64,000 nucleotides of DNA from Acidimicrobium ferrooxidans (GTDB taxonomy: Bacteria > Actinomycetota > Geothermincolia > Fen-727 > Anoxymicrobiaceae): positions 434,001 through 498,000 of the forward strand of contig DYIU01000001.1 in NCBI GenBank assembly GCA_020723485.1, in the 5' to 3' direction. Position numbers and translations under genes: made by a program. Shown piece by piece: positions 18,360 through 27,234 of the stretch. Positions within the stretch are counted from its first letter, which is position 1. Each line of letters begins with the position of its first letter. The notes below the pieces were generated by a model, which saw only the letters and a program-made list of their open reading frames with translations, was not told the origin of the DNA and ran no database searches.

Positions 18360-18411
18360 GGGGTCAGGCACCAGGAGTCAAGCTGGGGCTTGAGCCCTGG
18401 TGCCTGACCCC
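18360..18411. repeat. GGGGTC-type inverted repeat, copy 1
   Basis: A 16-bp perfect stem, GGGGTCAGGCACCAGG at 18360-18375 with its complement at 18396-18411, encloses a loop that itself contains CAAGC/GCTTG. It lies 25 bases beyond the ThDP-enzyme stop codon and 22 before the next start. Its inner stem (GCACCAGG) differs from the other copies in this window. Confidence 0.85.
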
Positions 18412-18433
18412 GGACGTCAAGAGGAGGAGTCCG

Positions 18434-19822
18434 ATGGCAAAGCTCCCGGTCGTCTCGTCAAAGCCGAAGCTCGCGGTCCAGTACATACTGGACACCGAGA
18501 AGCTGAAGACCGTCCAGGGACTGCGGGGCCTGTTGGGCCGCACGAAGAAAGCGGTGCGCTCGCTCGGCTTCGAGCTCACCGAGTTCGAGCCGGAGATAGA
18601 CGCCGACGCAATCGCGGCCAACGCGCGCTCCTGCACCGGGCCGTACGCCGGGTTCCTCGGGGTCACATTCACCGGTACCTCTGCAAGGCAGACCGCGGCC
18701 ATCGGGGCGTTCCGCGGCCCGGTGGCCGTCTGGTTCTTCCCGGAGACCGAGTGGTGGAGCATGGCCTCCGCGGCCTCGGGGCTGGGCTACCTGCGCGACG
18801 AGGCCGACGAAGACCCGGCCATGAGCGTCGCCGCTGTATGGGGCGACCCTGAGGACCCGGCCGCTCTCGAGCGCCTCGAGCGGTTCGCTCGCGCTGCCCA
18901 CACAGTCTTCGCGATGCGCCGCGAGAAGATAGGGCTAATCGGCGGCTCCTATTACGAGGTGATGCCGGCGAGCAACTGGCACCCTGACACCCTCACCAGT
19001 CGGCTCGGCCCCTCATACACCGAGATCGACATGTCGCTTCTCGTGCGCGAGCTCGATAACGTGAGCGGCGCCGAGATAACCGGCCTCGTGCGCCGCCTGA
19101 CGAACGCAGCCATGAAGCTCCCCGACGACGAGGCTTCCCTGGACGTGGTGAAGCAGTCGGCGCGGGTTGCCCTCGCGGTGGAGCACCTGCAGGAGAGGTT
19201 CGCCCTCACCGGGGTCGCCATGAACTGCTACGGCGGGCCTGACCCTGAGGGCTACACGGGGGTGCTGGGGTGCTGCGGAGCCAGCGGCTGCCTCAAGGGG
19301 CACGCCCTGGGCTCGGTAGTCATAGGCTGCGAGAGCGACGTGGTGCAGACCGCACAGCAGATGATGTTCCGCCACCTGCTGGGGGCCGTCCCCTGCATGG
19401 CCGACCCCTGGATGGTGGACAAGGGCGTGCTGCTGGCAGGAACGTGCGGCGGTCCGGCCGGGCTCGCCCCCGGGCCCGAGGCCGTCGCGATAGAGGCGGG
19501 AACACTGATGAGCCTGTACAAGGTCGGTGTTCTGGGGGTGTGCTTCCCGAAGATAGGGAAGGCCGACGCCATAGTTGCTCGCCTCAAGGGGCGGTGGCTC
19601 GACAGCATGGTGGTCTCCACCGGAGAGTTCCTGGGCTCCGACACGAAGACCATCCCCGGGAGGCTCTGCCTGAAAGTGAAGCTCGACGACCCGGAGGCGT
19701 TCCTCGCCCGCGGGACAGTCGGCAACCACTACACCTTCCTCCCGACGGAGGACCTCGCCCGCGACATGGGCAGGCTCGAGATGCTCTGCGAGCTCATGGA
19801 CATAGAGATCGAATACTGCTAG
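18434..19822 (+). CDS. L-fucose/L-arabinose isomerase-fold protein
   Basis: The 462-residue product has features of the FucI/AraI superfamily (COG2407-like). These are an N-terminal domain with a P/VAVWFF segment, REKIGLIGG (residues about 163-171) leading into the second domain, a Cys-rich GVLGCCGASGC, and GCESDV at 298-303. The last resembles the ACEGD/ACESD metal-binding segment of sugar isomerases. A C-terminal GNHYTFLPTEDL follows. Such proteins interconvert aldoses and ketoses, but many family members of this length are uncharacterised and the Cys-rich stretch is unusual. A good AGGAGG precedes the ATG. The cupin gene follows 8 bases after the stop codon. Confidence 0.68.
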   Translation: MAKLPVVSSKPKLAVQYILDTEKLKTVQGLRGLLGRTKKAVRSLGFELTEFEPEIDADAIAANARSCTGPYAGFLGVTFTGTSARQTAAIGAFRGPVAVWFFPETEWWSMASAASGLGYLRDEADEDPAMSVAAVWGDPEDPAALERLERFARAAHTVFAMRREKIGLIGGSYYEVMPASNWHPDTLTSRLGPSYTEIDMSLLVRELDNVSGAEITGLVRRLTNAAMKLPDDEASLDVVKQSARVALAVEHLQERFALTGVAMNCYGGPDPEGYTGVLGCCGASGCLKGHALGSVVIGCESDVVQTAQQMMFRHLLGAVPCMADPWMVDKGVLLAGTCGGPAGLAPGPEAVAIEAGTLMSLYKVGVLGVCFPKIGKADAIVARLKGRWLDSMVVSTGEFLGSDTKTIPGRLCLKVKLDDPEAFLARGTVGNHYTFLPTEDLARDMGRLEMLCELMDIEIEYC

Positions 19823-19830
19823 GAGGCGCC

Positions 19831-20232
19831 ATGCCTTACGTCGACGCCGGCGGCCTTCCCGCCGCAAACGTGCCCAGGCCGTTCGAGCGCGAGCTCAAGG
19901 TCGTGATGTCCCCCGAGACGCACCCGGACGTGGAGGGCTTCACCCTGCTGTTCTCGACGCTCGCCCCCGCCGGAGGCGGAACCGATACGCACTCTCACGA
20001 GGGCTCGGGGGAGCTCATGGTGGTGGTCTCGGGCCGGGGGAAGGCCTGGCTCGCCGGCGAGGAACACATCCTGAAACCGGGAGCGGCTCTCTACGCGCCT
20101 CCAGGCGTAGAGCACAGGACGCTGAACGAGGGCGGAATTCCCCTGGAGCTAGTCTGCGTCTTCATCCCACCGGCTCCCGCCGACTACATCGAGAAGATGA
20201 TGGCCCAGGCATCGGAGGGGGCCGATGGCTAG
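19831..20232 (+). CDS. Cupin-domain protein
   Basis: The ATG at 19831 is preceded by AGGAGG with 4-base spacing. The 133-residue product is a single cupin barrel with the metal-binding motif DTHSHEGSGELMVVVSG (His, His, Glu) and the second motif PPGVEH. Cupins of this size act as sugar isomerases, epimerases or oxygenases, or as metabolite sensors. Translation is coupled at both ends: 8 bases separate it from the isomerase-like gene, and its last 8 bases overlap the acyl-CoA synthetase start. A shared pathway is therefore likely. Reaction unknown. Confidence 0.88.
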   Translation: MPYVDAGGLPAANVPRPFERELKVVMSPETHPDVEGFTLLFSTLAPAGGGTDTHSHEGSGELMVVVSGRGKAWLAGEEHILKPGAALYAPPGVEHRTLNEGGIPLELVCVFIPPAPADYIEKMMAQASEGADG

Positions 20233-22345
20233 AGACCTGAGCATCGCGGAGTCGTGCAGGAGGGTGAAGGCCGAGGGGGGCACGGTCATACCGGAGCCTG
20301 TCGTGAAGGAGTGGCTCCGCGAGCGCGGGGTCCCGGTGCCCGACGGCAGGCTCGTCGAAACGGCGAGTGAAGCCGTGAGGTTCGCCAACCATCGTTTCTA
20401 CCCGGTCGTACTCAAAATGGTCTCAGACCGCCTGCTGCACAAGACCGAGGTAGGCGGGGTACTCACGGGCATCGAATCCGAGACCGCGCTCTACGAGGCG
20501 TTCGACGATATGACCGAAGCGGCGAGGCTGGCGCGGGATCCGGGCTTCCTGGGCATCCTCGTGGAGGAGCAGCTCCCGGCGGCGCCTGAGATAATCGTAG
20601 GCCTCGACAACGACCCGCACTTCGGACCTGTCCTGATGGTCGGAACGGGGGGCATCTTCACGGACCTCCTGTCCGACGTCTCGTTCCGGATGCTCCCGGT
20701 GAAGAAACGCGACGTCGTGGAGATGCTCTCCGAGCTCAAGGGCAGGCCGCTGCTCGAGGGCTTCCGTGGTTCCGCCCCGGCCGACGTTAAGGCGCTTGCG
20801 GACGTGATTTACGGCATCGCGCGATTCGCCTCCGAGATCGCTCCTTTCTTCGACTCGGCTGACTTCAACCCGGTCCTGGCCCTTCCCGACGGCGCGTGCG
20901 TGGTGGACGCAAAGGTCATGCTGGCGGACGAGGAGCGGCCGCGGCCGTTCGGTTTCGAGAAGCCCAGGGTGCATCACCTGGCCGGTTTCTTTGACCCCGC
21001 CAGCGTCGCGGTGGTCGGCGCTTCCGCGAGCCCCGGCAAGATAGGCAACGTCATAGTCGATTCGCTGGTGAACTACGAGTTCAAGGGGCGCGTTTACCCG
21101 GTCAATCCCAACCGCGAGGAGATCATGGAGGTCAGGTGCTACCCGTCGCTCTCGGAGCTCCCCGAGGCGCCGGAGCTGGCAGTGATGGTGATAGACCTCG
21201 CGGACGGTCCGGGACTCATGCGCGAGCTCGCCGCCATGGGGGTCCACAACATGCTCATCGTGTCGGGCGGGGGCAAAGAGCTAGGGGGCAGGCGTGAGGA
21301 GGTCGAGCTCGAGATGGCGCGGCTCGCCCGAGAGCTCGACATCCGGGTGGTGGGCCCGAACTGCATTGGCGCGTTCGACGGGCGGACCCGCTTCGATTCC
21401 TTCTTCCACCACCACGACCGCCTGCTCAGGCCGCCCGCGGGAAGAATGGGCTTCATCACCCAGAGCGGGACCTGGGGCTGCGGGTTCCTGGAGGCCGCGG
21501 AGGTCGCAGGCGTCAGCAAAATGGTGAGCTACGGCAACCGGGTGGACGTTGACGAGGGGGACCTCATCTCCTACCTGGCGGACGATCCCGAGACCGCCGT
21601 GATCGGGAGCTACGTGGAAGGGCTTTCGGACGGGCGCAAGTTCCTGGCGGCGGCGCGGGAGGCCGTGAAGGCCGGTAAGCCGGTGGTCGTCTTCAAGACC
21701 GGGCGCACCGAACGCTCGGCAAAAGCCGCCGTCTCGCACACGGGCGCGTATGGTGGGAGCTACCGCGTCTACGAGGGGGTGCTCCGCCAGTCGGGGATTA
21801 TAACGGTGGACACGTTCCACGAGCAGATAGCGGCGTGCAAGGCGCTGGCCCTGCAGCCAGCGGCGCACGGGCCGCGCGCCGCGATGCTCTCCAACGGGGC
21901 CGGTCCGATGGTGAACGCGCTCGACCTCTTCCCGTCGAAGGGGCTGGAGCTCGTCAAACTGAAGCGCGGCTCGGTACGCTCCATGCGAGACCACTTCAGC
22001 TTCTTCTACCTGGTGGAGAACCCCGTGGACGTCACAGGGTCGGCATCCTCCGAGGACTACGAGTTCGTGATAAGGACGCTGCTCGAGGACGACCGGGTCG
22101 ACATCATCATGCCCTACTTCGTCTTCCAGGACACGCCTCTCGACGAGGGCATAGTGGAGAGGCTCGAGAAGCTGCTGCGCGGAGCGAAGAAGCCGGTCGT
22201 GGGATGCGCGGCGGGCGGCCCCTACACGAAGAGGATGTCAGACGCGCTCGAGGCCATCGGCGTGCCGGTGCTGCCCGACGTCGCCCAGTGGGTCGCCGCG
22301 GCGGCCGCCCTGGTGCGCTGGGGCGCCATCAAGAAGAAGTCATAA
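20225..22345 (+). CDS. Fused acyl-CoA synthetase (NDP-forming), beta-alpha order
   Basis: The 706-residue product combines an N-terminal ATP-grasp domain (residues about 15-235; HKTEVGGV is a hallmark) with a CoA-binding Rossmann domain (about 250-345; VAVVGASASPGKIGN) and the succinyl-CoA-ligase-like domains that follow. The catalytic-histidine region reads SHTGAYGGS. Here beta comes before alpha, whereas many bacterial fusions have alpha first. The enzyme links an acyl-CoA plus ADP and phosphate to a free acid plus ATP, conserving energy at the end of an anaerobic degradation. It starts inside the cupin gene. Its substrate is not known but probably derives from the ThDP enzyme and isomerase upstream. 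Confidence 0.88.
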   Translation: MARDLSIAESCRRVKAEGGTVIPEPVVKEWLRERGVPVPDGRLVETASEAVRFANHRFYPVVLKMVSDRLLHKTEVGGVLTGIESETALYEAFDDMTEAARLARDPGFLGILVEEQLPAAPEIIVGLDNDPHFGPVLMVGTGGIFTDLLSDVSFRMLPVKKRDVVEMLSELKGRPLLEGFRGSAPADVKALADVIYGIARFASEIAPFFDSADFNPVLALPDGACVVDAKVMLADEERPRPFGFEKPRVHHLAGFFDPASVAVVGASASPGKIGNVIVDSLVNYEFKGRVYPVNPNREEIMEVRCYPSLSELPEAPELAVMVIDLADGPGLMRELAAMGVHNMLIVSGGGKELGGRREEVELEMARLARELDIRVVGPNCIGAFDGRTRFDSFFHHHDRLLRPPAGRMGFITQSGTWGCGFLEAAEVAGVSKMVSYGNRVDVDEGDLISYLADDPETAVIGSYVEGLSDGRKFLAAAREAVKAGKPVVVFKTGRTERSAKAAVSHTGAYGGSYRVYEGVLRQSGIITVDTFHEQIAACKALALQPAAHGPRAAMLSNGAGPMVNALDLFPSKGLELVKLKRGSVRSMRDHFSFFYLVENPVDVTGSASSEDYEFVIRTLLEDDRVDIIMPYFVFQDTPLDEGIVERLEKLLRGAKKPVVGCAAGGPYTKRMSDALEAIGVPVLPDVAQWVAAAAALVRWGAIKKKS

Positions 22346-22355
22346 AAGAGGAAAT

Positions 22356-22375
22356 GGCTCCAGTCCCCTGGAGCC
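22356..22375. other. Short perfect hairpin after the acyl-CoA synthetase gene
   Basis: GGCTCCAG pairs with CTGGAGCC across a 4-base loop, 10 bases beyond the stop codon. The plus-strand downstream sequence is AAAACCGCC without a T tract, so it may stabilise or process the transcript rather than terminate it intrinsically. Confidence 0.5.
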
Positions 22376-22539
22376 AAAACCGCCATCCAATCCCGGTTAG
22401 TCAGCCAATTTGATTATGGCTCCCTTGAGGCACTGCGTCAATGATAACAAGATGGAGCCGGAGGGAATCAAGGCCGAGCCGAGCGTCTAGTGCTATCCTT
22501 AACGCGATAAAACGACCGAGCAATTGAACGGAGGAGCGA

Positions 22540-23613
22540 ATGGACGTCTACGAGGAGCTGCGGCAGCACCTGGACAAGCACCCCAGCGGGGCGCCCGAGG
22601 GCCCCGAGATACACGAGATACTCTCGACCTTCTTCACCCAGGAGGAGGCGAAGGTCGCCTGCGGAACCCCCTTCAGGCCGAAGTCGGCCGGGTTCATCGC
22701 CGAGAAGGCCGGGGTGTCCCCCGAGGAGGCGAAAGCCTGCCTTGAGAGCCTTGCGGACAAAGGCATGGTATACGCCCGCGAGAAGAACGGCGAGTGGGGC
22801 TACTCGCTCCTGCCCATAATGCCCGGCATCTTCGAGTTCCCCTACATGAAGGGCGTCCGCGATGAGACGCTCACCCACCTGGCGGAGCTCTGGGAGTCAT
22901 ACCTGGTCAGACACGCGAGAGACATGATAGACGGAGGCACGCCCTTCGCGCGCGTCGTGCCGATCCAGGAAGAGGTCGAGAACGACCCGCGGGTGCTCAC
23001 CTACGAGATGGTGGACAAGCTCATAGACGAGGCGAAGGTGGTGGGGCTCTCGCACTGCGCGTGCCGCACCGCGTTCGCGCACTGCGACGGGCCTCTCGAG
23101 GCGTGCATGCTCTTCGACGACACATGCACATACCTGGTGGACCGCGGCTACGCCCGCTACATCACCAAGGAGGAGATGAAGAGGAAGCTCCGCGAGTTTG
23201 ACGAGATGGGGCTGGTGCACAACGTCAACAACTCCCAGGACAAGCTCCAGTTCATCTGCAACTGCTGCCCCTGCTGCTGTGGTTTCCTGAGGGTGACGAA
23301 AGAGATACGGGCGCCGCACTTCCTGGCCACGTCAGGCTTCATGGCGCGGCTCGATCCCGACCTTTGCACCGGCTGCGCCGTCTGCGAGGAGCGCTGCCCT
23401 ATGGACGCGATCGAGATAGTCGACGACCTCGCGGTGATAGACATGGACCGCTGCATAGGCTGCGCGCTCTGCGTCACCGGCTGCGACACCGGCGCGATGG
23501 ACATGAAACGCCGTGAGGAGATGCCCGAGACGCCCGCCACAATGCCCGAGCTAGCCATCGACGTCCTGCGCAAGCGCGGCAAGCTCGACGAGTTCATCGA
23601 GCTCATGCAGTAG
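22540..23613 (+). CDS. Winged-helix, CxCCxCCC and dicluster ferredoxin iron-sulfur protein, third paralogue
   Basis: GGAGGAG precedes the ATG. The 357-residue product repeats the layout of the protein at 10564-11763. It has a winged-helix-like N-terminus (residues about 25-100, SAGFIAEKAGVSPEEAKACL) and a centre with HCACR at 172-176, C182, C189 and C196. CNCCPCCC follows at 240-247. A C-terminal 2[4Fe-4S] ferredoxin has CTGCAVCEERCP and CIGCALCVTGC. In the Cys-rich octet only the second and fifth residues differ from the other two copies. It stands alone after the ThDP/NDP-forming cluster and is probably its electron carrier or redox-responsive partner; no function is established to my knowledge. 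Confidence 0.82.
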   Translation: MDVYEELRQHLDKHPSGAPEGPEIHEILSTFFTQEEAKVACGTPFRPKSAGFIAEKAGVSPEEAKACLESLADKGMVYAREKNGEWGYSLLPIMPGIFEFPYMKGVRDETLTHLAELWESYLVRHARDMIDGGTPFARVVPIQEEVENDPRVLTYEMVDKLIDEAKVVGLSHCACRTAFAHCDGPLEACMLFDDTCTYLVDRGYARYITKEEMKRKLREFDEMGLVHNVNNSQDKLQFICNCCPCCCGFLRVTKEIRAPHFLATSGFMARLDPDLCTGCAVCEERCPMDAIEIVDDLAVIDMDRCIGCALCVTGCDTGAMDMKRREEMPETPATMPELAIDVLRKRGKLDEFIELMQ

Positions 23614-23617
23614 CTGG

Positions 23618-23703
23618 ACACCGGGGTCAGGTCATTTTGTTGCGTTTCTCTTTGCTATTCGGGGAACGCCTGTTAATGCAACAAAATGACCTGACCCCGG
23701 TGT
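23618..23703. repeat. GGGGTC-type inverted repeat, copy 2
   Basis: Perfect 26-bp arms (23618-23643 and 23678-23703) flank a 34-base loop. The arm reads ACACCGGGGTCAGGTCATTT and continues TTGTTGC. It fills the gap between two convergent genes, 4 bases from each stop codon. Its loop (TTTGCTATTCGGGGAA) recurs in copy 3. Confidence 0.92.
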
Positions 23704-23707
23704 TGCG

Positions 23708-24964
23708 CTATTCGAATGTGATGTTGCCGGCCGAGTTTCTGACGGTCAGCCTTATCGTCACCGGCGAATTCCCGTAGAGATCGTTGACGTAAGCGCCGCC
23801 CGGCCCCTCCTCCAGCTCCCCGGTCGACAGGTCGCCGGCTGTGCTGGAAGCCACCGCGTAGACACCGACGTCCCGCGGCAGGCGAATGACGATTGAACCG
23901 GCGGAGTTCTCGACCGTGACCGTCACGTCCCGGAACCACCGGCCGGTGAGGTCCACCTCGATCGCGCCCGCGCTGTTCCTCACGTCGACGTCCTCCATCA
24001 CGGGATACTCTCCGTCCATGATAAGCGTGGCCTTACCTGCGCTCTGGTCTTCTTTCACCCTCTTGAGGAGCGGCATAGGCCCGGAGAGCTCGGCGCTCAG
24101 CCTGCCCGCGCTCGATGAAGCGTCGAGCGCTGAGAGCGGGGTGCCCGCAAGCTCCAGCTCCGCGTCTCCCCAGCTCTCGCTCACCGTCAGGTCTATCGGC
24201 GCGTTCCCGCCCAGCTGTATGTCCCAGTCGTTGTTCCCGAACAGCCACTGCCAGAATCGCCACCAGTTCGACGACGCCTGCCAGACCCTCAGCTCGCCCG
24301 TTCCCCGGGCGCCGGGCGGCGTGTACCTGATGACCGGGCGCCAGTCCTTGACGTTGTATTCGAAAGTACCGTTCATCAACAAGGCGCCCCCGCCTCTGAC
24401 CTTCAGGTCTCCGTTCATCATCTCGATCGACGCGTTCACCTCCGACGCTCCCGCCCCGTCGACCGTCCTGGTGACCGTACGGTCGGGGCCGACTGAATTC
24501 ACCGCGAGCGGGACGATGACCGCCGCCACCATCACCACCAGCACGAGCATCACGATACCCATCGCTATGCCCGCCGCGGCAAGTCCCTTGCCGGTCTTGG
24601 CGCCCTTGCTCTGCGAGATCTCGTGGATACCGACGAATCCGAAGATGACCGCAAGGATTGAGCCAAGCAGGAACAAGCAGGTGAAGCCCAGTATCCCCAT
24701 TATCAGCGAAGCGACCGCCCAGCCGCTCGTCCTGGGCCTCGTGCCCGGCGCGGGCGGTGGGGGTGCTGGTGCTGCGCCCTCAGGCGGCTCCTCCTCCGAC
24801 GCGGACGACTTGTATCCGGGCGGCAGGGGCGGAGGCGGCACCTCCCGCCTGGGAGGAACGGGGGGCGGTGGGGGTGGAAGGGGCGGCGTGCGACCCTGCG
24901 GCTTCCCGGGTGGTGTCGGTTGAACCGGTGGTTGAGGCGGAACCGGAGGCTGGTCGTTCTCCAT
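23708..24964 (-). CDS. Proline-rich membrane protein with DUF4190-like and beta-repeat domains
   Basis: The 418-residue product has a long proline-rich N-terminus (residues 1-75) and two transmembrane segments (about 80-108 and 125-155) separated by a GFVGIHEISQSKG loop, as in DUF4190 proteins. The remaining 250 residues are a repetitive beta-rich region with recurring NSAG and SSAG turns (VRNSAGAIEVDL, VENSAGSIVIRL, VRNSAGNITFE). This resembles the beta-solenoid 'toast-rack' or DUF4097 type of envelope domain. It starts 11 bases after the serS stop and is probably cotranscribed with it. Likely an envelope protein facing outside; function unknown. Confidence 0.75.
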   Translation of the reverse strand: MENDQPPVPPQPPVQPTPPGKPQGRTPPLPPPPPPVPPRREVPPPPLPPGYKSSASEEEPPEGAAPAPPPPAPGTRPRTSGWAVASLIMGILGFTCLFLLGSILAVIFGFVGIHEISQSKGAKTGKGLAAAGIAMGIVMLVLVVMVAAVIVPLAVNSVGPDRTVTRTVDGAGASEVNASIEMMNGDLKVRGGGALLMNGTFEYNVKDWRPVIRYTPPGARGTGELRVWQASSNWWRFWQWLFGNNDWDIQLGGNAPIDLTVSESWGDAELELAGTPLSALDASSSAGRLSAELSGPMPLLKRVKEDQSAGKATLIMDGEYPVMEDVDVRNSAGAIEVDLTGRWFRDVTVTVENSAGSIVIRLPRDVGVYAVASSTAGDLSTGELEEGPGGAYVNDLYGNSPVTIRLTVRNSAGNITFE

Positions 24965-24975
24965 CTCTATACCCC

Positions 24976-26253
24976 TTACTCGATCAATGTCATGCCGCCC
25001 ATGTAAGGCTGCAGCGCCGGCGGGACTACCACGCGGCCGTCGTCCAGTTGGTAGTTTTCGAGAACGGCCGCCATCGTCCTCCCTATGGCGAGCCCCGAGC
25101 CGTTCAGCGTATGGGCGAACCTGGGTTTGCCGCCCTGCGCCTTGAACCGGATGTTAGCCCTGCGGGCCTGGAAGTCGGTAAAGCAGGAGCACGAGGATAT
25201 CTCCTTGTATTCGCCCGCGCCCGGAAGCCACACCTCGAGGTCGTACGTCTTGGCCGAGGAGAACCCGAGGTCGCCGGTCGACAGCGTGACCACGCGGTAG
25301 TGGATGCCCAGGTTCTGCAGGACCGCCTCCGCGTCACGGGTCAGCGACTCCAGCTCGTCGAAGCTCGTGTCCGGGTGCGCGAACTTGACCAGCTCCACCT
25401 TGTTGAACTGGTGCTGCCGGATTATTCCCCTGACGTCCTTGCCGTAGGAGCCCGCCTCGCGGCGGAAGCACGGCGTGTAGGCGGCATACTTGACGGGCAG
25501 GTCGTCCTCGGCGAGCACCTCGTCGCGGTGTATGTTGGTCACCGGCACCTCCGCGGTCGGGGCCAGGCCCAGGTCGTCCGCGCGGCACCAGTACATGTCC
25601 TCTTCGAACTTGGGGAGCTGGCCGGTGCTGGTGAAGGAGTCGCGGTTCGCGAGTATGGGCGGGAACACCTCGGTGTAGCCGTGTTCGCGCGTATGCAGGT
25701 CCAGCATGAAGTTGATGAGCGCGCGCTCCAGGAGCGCCCCGGCCCCCTTGAGCAGGGTGAACCGGGATTCGGCTATCTTGGCGCCGCGCTCGAAGTCGAG
25801 GATGTCCAGCGGCTCGCCCAGGTCCCAGTGCGGCTTCGGCTTGAAGGTGAAGTCAGGCTTCTCACTCCAGCGCCGCACCTCGACGTTCGCTGTCTCGTCC
25901 GGCCCGACCGGCACGGACCCATGCGGCATGTTCGGGATGTCGAGCATCAGCTCGCGGATGGCGGCGTCAACCTCGCGCACCTCGGAGTCCATCTCCTTGA
26001 TGCGCTCCGAGATGACCTTCATCTCCGCCACAATGGCGGACGAGTCGCCGCCCTCCTTCTTGAGCGCGACGATCTCCTCTGACGCCCTGTTTCGCCGGTG
26101 CTTGAGCTCCTCGACCTCGACCAGTAGGGCCCGCCTCCGCCCGTCCGCCTCCAGCACGCCGTCGACGTCGGCGACCTCAGCGCTCATGCCCCGGTCGAGT
26201 ATCGCCTGCTTCACCCCGCCGGGGTCGTCCCTTATAACCTTGATGTCGAGCAT
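24976..26253 (-). CDS. serS: Seryl-tRNA synthetase
   Basis: The 425-residue product is a full-length bacterial SerRS. An N-terminal coiled-coil tRNA-binding arm covers residues about 25-105 ([20 protein letters not shown]). The class II catalytic core carries motif 2 ([10 protein letters not shown] followed by GIIRQHQF) and motif 3 ([18 protein letters not shown]). It charges tRNA-Ser with serine in the cytoplasm. It lies downstream of pheA with an inverted-repeat element between them and upstream of an envelope gene. No T-box-like leader is visible in the short upstream region. Confidence 0.97.
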   Translation of the reverse strand: MLDIKVIRDDPGGVKQAILDRGMSAEVADVDGVLEADGRRRALLVEVEELKHRRNRASEEIVALKKEGGDSSAIVAEMKVISERIKEMDSEVREVDAAIRELMLDIPNMPHGSVPVGPDETANVEVRRWSEKPDFTFKPKPHWDLGEPLDILDFERGAKIAESRFTLLKGAGALLERALINFMLDLHTREHGYTEVFPPILANRDSFTSTGQLPKFEEDMYWCRADDLGLAPTAEVPVTNIHRDEVLAEDDLPVKYAAYTPCFRREAGSYGKDVRGIIRQHQFNKVELVKFAHPDTSFDELESLTRDAEAVLQNLGIHYRVVTLSTGDLGFSSAKTYDLEVWLPGAGEYKEISSCSCFTDFQARRANIRFKAQGGKPRFAHTLNGSGLAIGRTMAAVLENYQLDDGRVVVPPALQPYMGGMTLIE

Positions 26254-26323
26254 GTCGCCCCCTGCACCCCCACGTCGCGCGTCTCACTATTACTTCGTCA
26301 ACGAGTCCCGTTTAACTGCACAC

Positions 26324-26400
26324 CGGGGTCAGGTCATTTTGTTGCATTTTTTTGCTATTCGGGGAACCGCCTGTTAATGCAACCAAATGACCTGACCCCG
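26324..26400. repeat. GGGGTC-type inverted repeat, copy 3
   Basis: Arms of 23 bases (26324-26346 and 26378-26400) pair with one mismatch in the T-rich part. The arm reads CGGGGTCAGGTCATTTTGTT. The loop is nearly identical to that of copy 2. It begins 8 bases beyond the pheA stop codon (minus strand) and precedes serS. Confidence 0.9.
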
Positions 26401-26408
26401 TGTTGCGT

Positions 26409-27233
26409 TCAGGCGGAGGGGTAGGAGCCGAGCAGCTTCAGCTCGCGCAGCTTGCCCACAAGCGAGCCTATCGCAGCTCCCACCTCGGGGTCGTCGACGT
26501 GACCCTGTATGTCAATGAAGAAGTAGTACTCGCCCAACACCTTCTTCGTGGGACGCGATTCTATCTTGGTGAGGTTTATCCCTCTAGAGGCGAACTCCTG
26601 CAGGATCTCGAGAAGGCTCCCGGGACGGTTCTCCCTTATGAAGCACGCTATTGAGGTCTTGTCCCTGCCGGTCCGGCCCGCCTTCTGCTTGCCGACCACC
26701 ACAAAGCGGGTTGCATTCTGGGCGTGGTCCTCGAGGTCACGGTCGAGCACCTCCAGGCCGTAGATCCCCGCGGCGAGTTCGGTGGCGATTGCGCCGGCCG
26801 GCTCTTCCGACTGCGAGACCGCGAGCGCCGCCTCGGCGGTGCTGTTCGCGGCCCTCACCGGCACGTAGCCGAACCAGCGAGCCAGGTAACCCCGGCACTG
26901 GGCCGCCGCCTGCGGGTGGGAGACTATCTCACTTATCTCCTCCCGCTTCACGCCGGGCCTGGCGAGCAGGCGGTGGCTGACAGGGTGTACGACCTCGCTC
27001 TGGATGACAAGGTCGGTCTCGAAGGCAAGGGTATCCAGCGTCACGCTGACCGCGCCCTCGATGGAGTTTTCGATGGGGACTATTCCGCTGTCCACCTCCC
27101 CCGACTGCACCGCGAGCAGCACCTCGGGGACCGTGCCGTAAGGGACCTGTGAATCGAACTGGTCCGCCAGCGCTGCCTCGAGCGCCTCCTGGGTGAAGGT
27201 CCCGCGTGGGCCGAGATACCCGATGGTAGGCAC
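26409..27233 (-). CDS. pheA: Prephenate dehydratase
   Basis: The 274-residue product starts with GTG. The N-terminal dehydratase domain begins GYLGPRGTFTQEA and contains VPIENSIEGAV and the catalytic NATRFVVVG (the TRF motif). A C-terminal ACT domain (residues about 190-270) has GSLLEIL and LTKIESRPTK, which form the phenylalanine-binding site. It converts prephenate to phenylpyruvate for phenylalanine synthesis and is normally feedback-inhibited by Phe through the ACT domain. No chorismate mutase domain is fused. The start codon lies one base after the stop of the DUF4446 gene, so the two are translationally linked. Confidence 0.96.
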   Translation of the reverse strand: MPTIGYLGPRGTFTQEALEAALADQFDSQVPYGTVPEVLLAVQSGEVDSGIVPIENSIEGAVSVTLDTLAFETDLVIQSEVVHPVSHRLLARPGVKREEISEIVSHPQAAAQCRGYLARWFGYVPVRAANSTAEAALAVSQSEEPAGAIATELAAGIYGLEVLDRDLEDHAQNATRFVVVGKQKAGRTGRDKTSIACFIRENRPGSLLEILQEFASRGINLTKIESRPTKKVLGEYYFFIDIQGHVDDPEVGAAIGSLVGKLRELKLLGSYPSA

Positions 27234-27234
27234 T

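Noticed and set aside
24757-26082. 441-residue plus-strand open frame over serS
   Set aside because: Antisense shadow of seryl-tRNA synthetase with no recognisable domain.
26254-26320. T-box or other riboswitch upstream of serS
   Set aside because: The leader is too short and shows no specifier loop or antiterminator; only the inverted repeat lies nearby.
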